Assembly: GCF_016924655.1 (NCBI RefSeq)
Contig: NZ_JAFFJU010000001.1
Coordinates: 186,001-250,000 of the forward strand
DNA from: Sphingomonas arenae
Lineage (GTDB): Bacteria > Pseudomonadota > Alphaproteobacteria > Sphingomonadales > Sphingomonadaceae
Length of the DNA stretch: 64,000 bases
Direction: 5' to 3'
A model generated the notes under the pieces. The model was not told where the DNA came from and did no database searches. It saw nothing but the letters and a program-made list of their open reading frames with translations. The position numbers and the translations under genes were made by a program. Of this stretch, positions 62,753 through 64,000 are shown one piece after another; within the stretch, counting starts at the first letter, position 1, and each line of letters starts with the position of its first letter.

Positions 62753-63811
62753 ATGGATGTGAAGAAGATCGCGCTTCTGGTCGGAGCGTTGCTGGTTGCC
62801 GCGGTGACCGCCGTGTTGGCCAAGAACATGTTTGCCGGGGCCAGCGCGCCTGAGGCCACCGCTGCTGTTGCGGCTCCCGTGGGGCCCAAGATCCTGGTGG
62901 CCCGCAAGGCACTAGCGGTCGGCACCATCGTGGATGCGGAGTCCTTCACCTACCAGCCTTGGCCGGAGGAGCTGATGCAGAGTGCCTACTATACGGAAGG
63001 CAGCCCTGACTCAGATCCCAGCAAGCTGATCGGTACGGTTGTTCGCAATCCCGTGACCGCAGGCCAGCCGCTGACCCGCGGCACCCTGGTAGGTCCGCAG
63101 GACCGTGGCTTCCTGGCCGCGGCGCTGGGCCCGGGCATGCGCGCCATCACCATCAAGACCGACAGCGACACTGGCGGTGTCGGCGGGTTCGTCTTCCCGG
63201 GTGACCGCGTCGACCTCGTCCTGACCCAGGAGGTCGAGGGTGGAGGCGATGGTCCGCCGCTGAAGGTTTCCGAGACGATCGTCCGCAACCTGCGGGTCCT
63301 CGCCATCGACCAGAAGGTCGACAGCAAGGGCGAAGACGGCAAGACAGAGATCCTGAAGCCAGATACGGTGACGCTCGAGGCAACTCCCCGGATCGCCGAG
63401 AAGATCGCTGTGTCGCAGGCGATGGGCAAGCTGTCCCTCTCGCTCCGCTCCATTGCCGATACCACGGCGGAGCTCGAGAGGGCGGTCGCCTCGGGTGAGG
63501 TCAAGCTGCCTAACAGCCGGACTCCGGCCGAAGAGCGCAGCATGATGCTTGCTCTTGCCAACCGTCCGATCGACACGGCGACGACATATACCACCGGCGG
63601 CGATGTGTCCCGCTTCCAGCGTCGCACGGTTCCGGCCAAGCCGGCCGACCGCTCGGCCCAGGCCGCGGATGCGCTCACCAAGTTCGCCGGCGCCCTGTCC
63701 GGCAACCCGGTCGCGGCGACCGGCGCCGGCGGCGCAGGCATTCCCGCCGGCCCGGTGGTCCGCGTCGCTCGTGGCAACAACGTCAGCTACGTTCCAGTGG
63801 GGGCTCGTTAA
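62753..63811 (+). CDS. cpaB: Flp pilus assembly protein CpaB (RcpC-like)
   Basis: A 352-aa inner-membrane-anchored periplasmic component of the Tad/Flp pilus machine. An N-terminal membrane helix (about 5-23) precedes a SAF-like domain (about 50-115; KILVARKALAVGTIVD, GQPLTRGTLV) and the RcpC/CpaB domain (GMRAITIKTDS, VFPGDRVDLVLTQEVEG, VLAIDQKVDS, TVTLEATPRIAEKIAVSQAMG). ATG 62753 follows GGGGAGG. It is followed by the cpaC start 1 bp after its stop. Confidence 0.93.
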   Translation: MDVKKIALLVGALLVAAVTAVLAKNMFAGASAPEATAAVAAPVGPKILVARKALAVGTIVDAESFTYQPWPEELMQSAYYTEGSPDSDPSKLIGTVVRNPVTAGQPLTRGTLVGPQDRGFLAAALGPGMRAITIKTDSDTGGVGGFVFPGDRVDLVLTQEVEGGGDGPPLKVSETIVRNLRVLAIDQKVDSKGEDGKTEILKPDTVTLEATPRIAEKIAVSQAMGKLSLSLRSIADTTAELERAVASGEVKLPNSRTPAEERSMMLALANRPIDTATTYTTGGDVSRFQRRTVPAKPADRSAQAADALTKFAGALSGNPVAATGAGGAGIPAGPVVRVARGNNVSYVPVGAR

Positions 63812-63812
63812 G

Positions 63813-64000
63813 ATGATCGCCAACAAGACCCGCCGCCAGTCGCGCCTGGGCACTGCCCTCGCCGCCCTGGCCCTCGGCCTCGGCACCGCCGCGACCCTCG
63901 CCAGCCCGGCCGCCGCGCAGCCCATGGCCGCGCGACCGTCGGAAACGCTGAACCTCAGCCAGAACACCGGGACATTGGTGCGCCTGTCCTCGCCGATGAG
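63813..64000 (+). CDS. cpaC: Secretin CpaC, N-terminal part (runs off the window)
   Basis: The first 62 codons of a gene that starts directly after cpaB (ATG 63813). The product begins MIANKTRRQSRLGTALAALA, a signal peptide that would be cut near SPAAAQP, followed by SETLNLSQNTGTLVRLSSPM. That resembles the BON/N-domain start of the CpaC secretin, which forms the outer-membrane pore of the Tad pilus. The cpaA-cpaB-cpaC order supports the call. The rest lies outside the window. Confidence 0.82.
   Translation, partial: MIANKTRRQSRLGTALAALALGLGTAATLASPAAAQPMAARPSETLNLSQNTGTLVRLSSPM

Overview
This 64 kb window is a high-GC alphaproteobacterial chromosome segment, most likely from the Sphingomonadaceae (Sphingomonas or a close relative). 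The support is: PEPxxWA-type PEP-CTERM sorting signals; a TonB receptor plus flavin 'tryptophan halogenase' carbohydrate locus; an Entner-Doudoroff operon; ALAS-type heme synthesis; a cpa/tad pilus locus; and many short REP-like palindromes of sphingomonad type. No phage, IS transposase or CRISPR array was seen.

Layout. 1-2.6 kb: mutM (partial), ubiE, ubiB. 2.6-6.7 kb: an accessory stretch with two divergent PEP-CTERM proteins, a Tyr/Gly-Arg lipoprotein, a YghU-type GST and four tiny hydrophilic proteins; it separates ubiE-ubiB from coaBC-dut-moeB (6.7-9.3 kb). 9.3-22.6 kb: housekeeping genes (topA, dprA, plsY, murI, hemA, rpiB, glyA, nrdR, trmJ, chorismate mutase, rpsD). A DUF559 nuclease-like gene bounded by inverted two-hairpin repeats sits between plsY and murI. 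22.6-28.7 kb: an S9 peptidase, agmatine-to-putrescine genes aguA/aguB, a GNAT, a uracil-DNA glycosylase, folK and tRNA-Lys, with a 35-bp tandem repeat array and extra copies of the tRNA-Lys 3' end. 28.9-47.4 kb: an alpha-glucan utilisation locus. An MFS sugar transporter and a LacI regulator lie on the minus strand, and a ten-gene plus-strand operon runs TonB receptor, halogenase-like flavoprotein, two GH13 enzymes, GH97, esterase, zwf, edd, glk, eda. 47.4-51.8 kb: an aspartyl protease, PilZ proteins, a PAP2 phosphatase and small membrane proteins. 51.8-57.6 kb: the glycine cleavage operon behind a tandem glycine riboswitch, with a methyltransferase and a small exported protein embedded in it. 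57.8-64 kb: a vanadium haloperoxidase-like protein, a lipoprotein, ispH, rnhA, a DAO-type oxidoreductase and the start of a cpa (tad) pilus operon.

How the genes fit together. The 29-47 kb locus reads as one programme. Oligosaccharide crosses the outer membrane through the TonB receptor, is trimmed by exported GH13/GH97 enzymes, enters through the MFS carrier and is cut to glucose by the cytosolic GH13. Glk, Zwf, Edd and Eda then take glucose to pyruvate and glyceraldehyde-3-phosphate. Two LacI-type palindromes flank the regulator. The gcv operon is riboswitch-controlled, and glyA elsewhere in the window supplies the other half of one-carbon metabolism.

The least ordinary signals are the repeat-linked ones: the DUF559 gene boxed by covarying inverted hairpins, a 77-bp palindromic element translated inside CoaBC, and the repeated tRNA-Lys 3' end. 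All calls come from reading the sequence; no database search was run.
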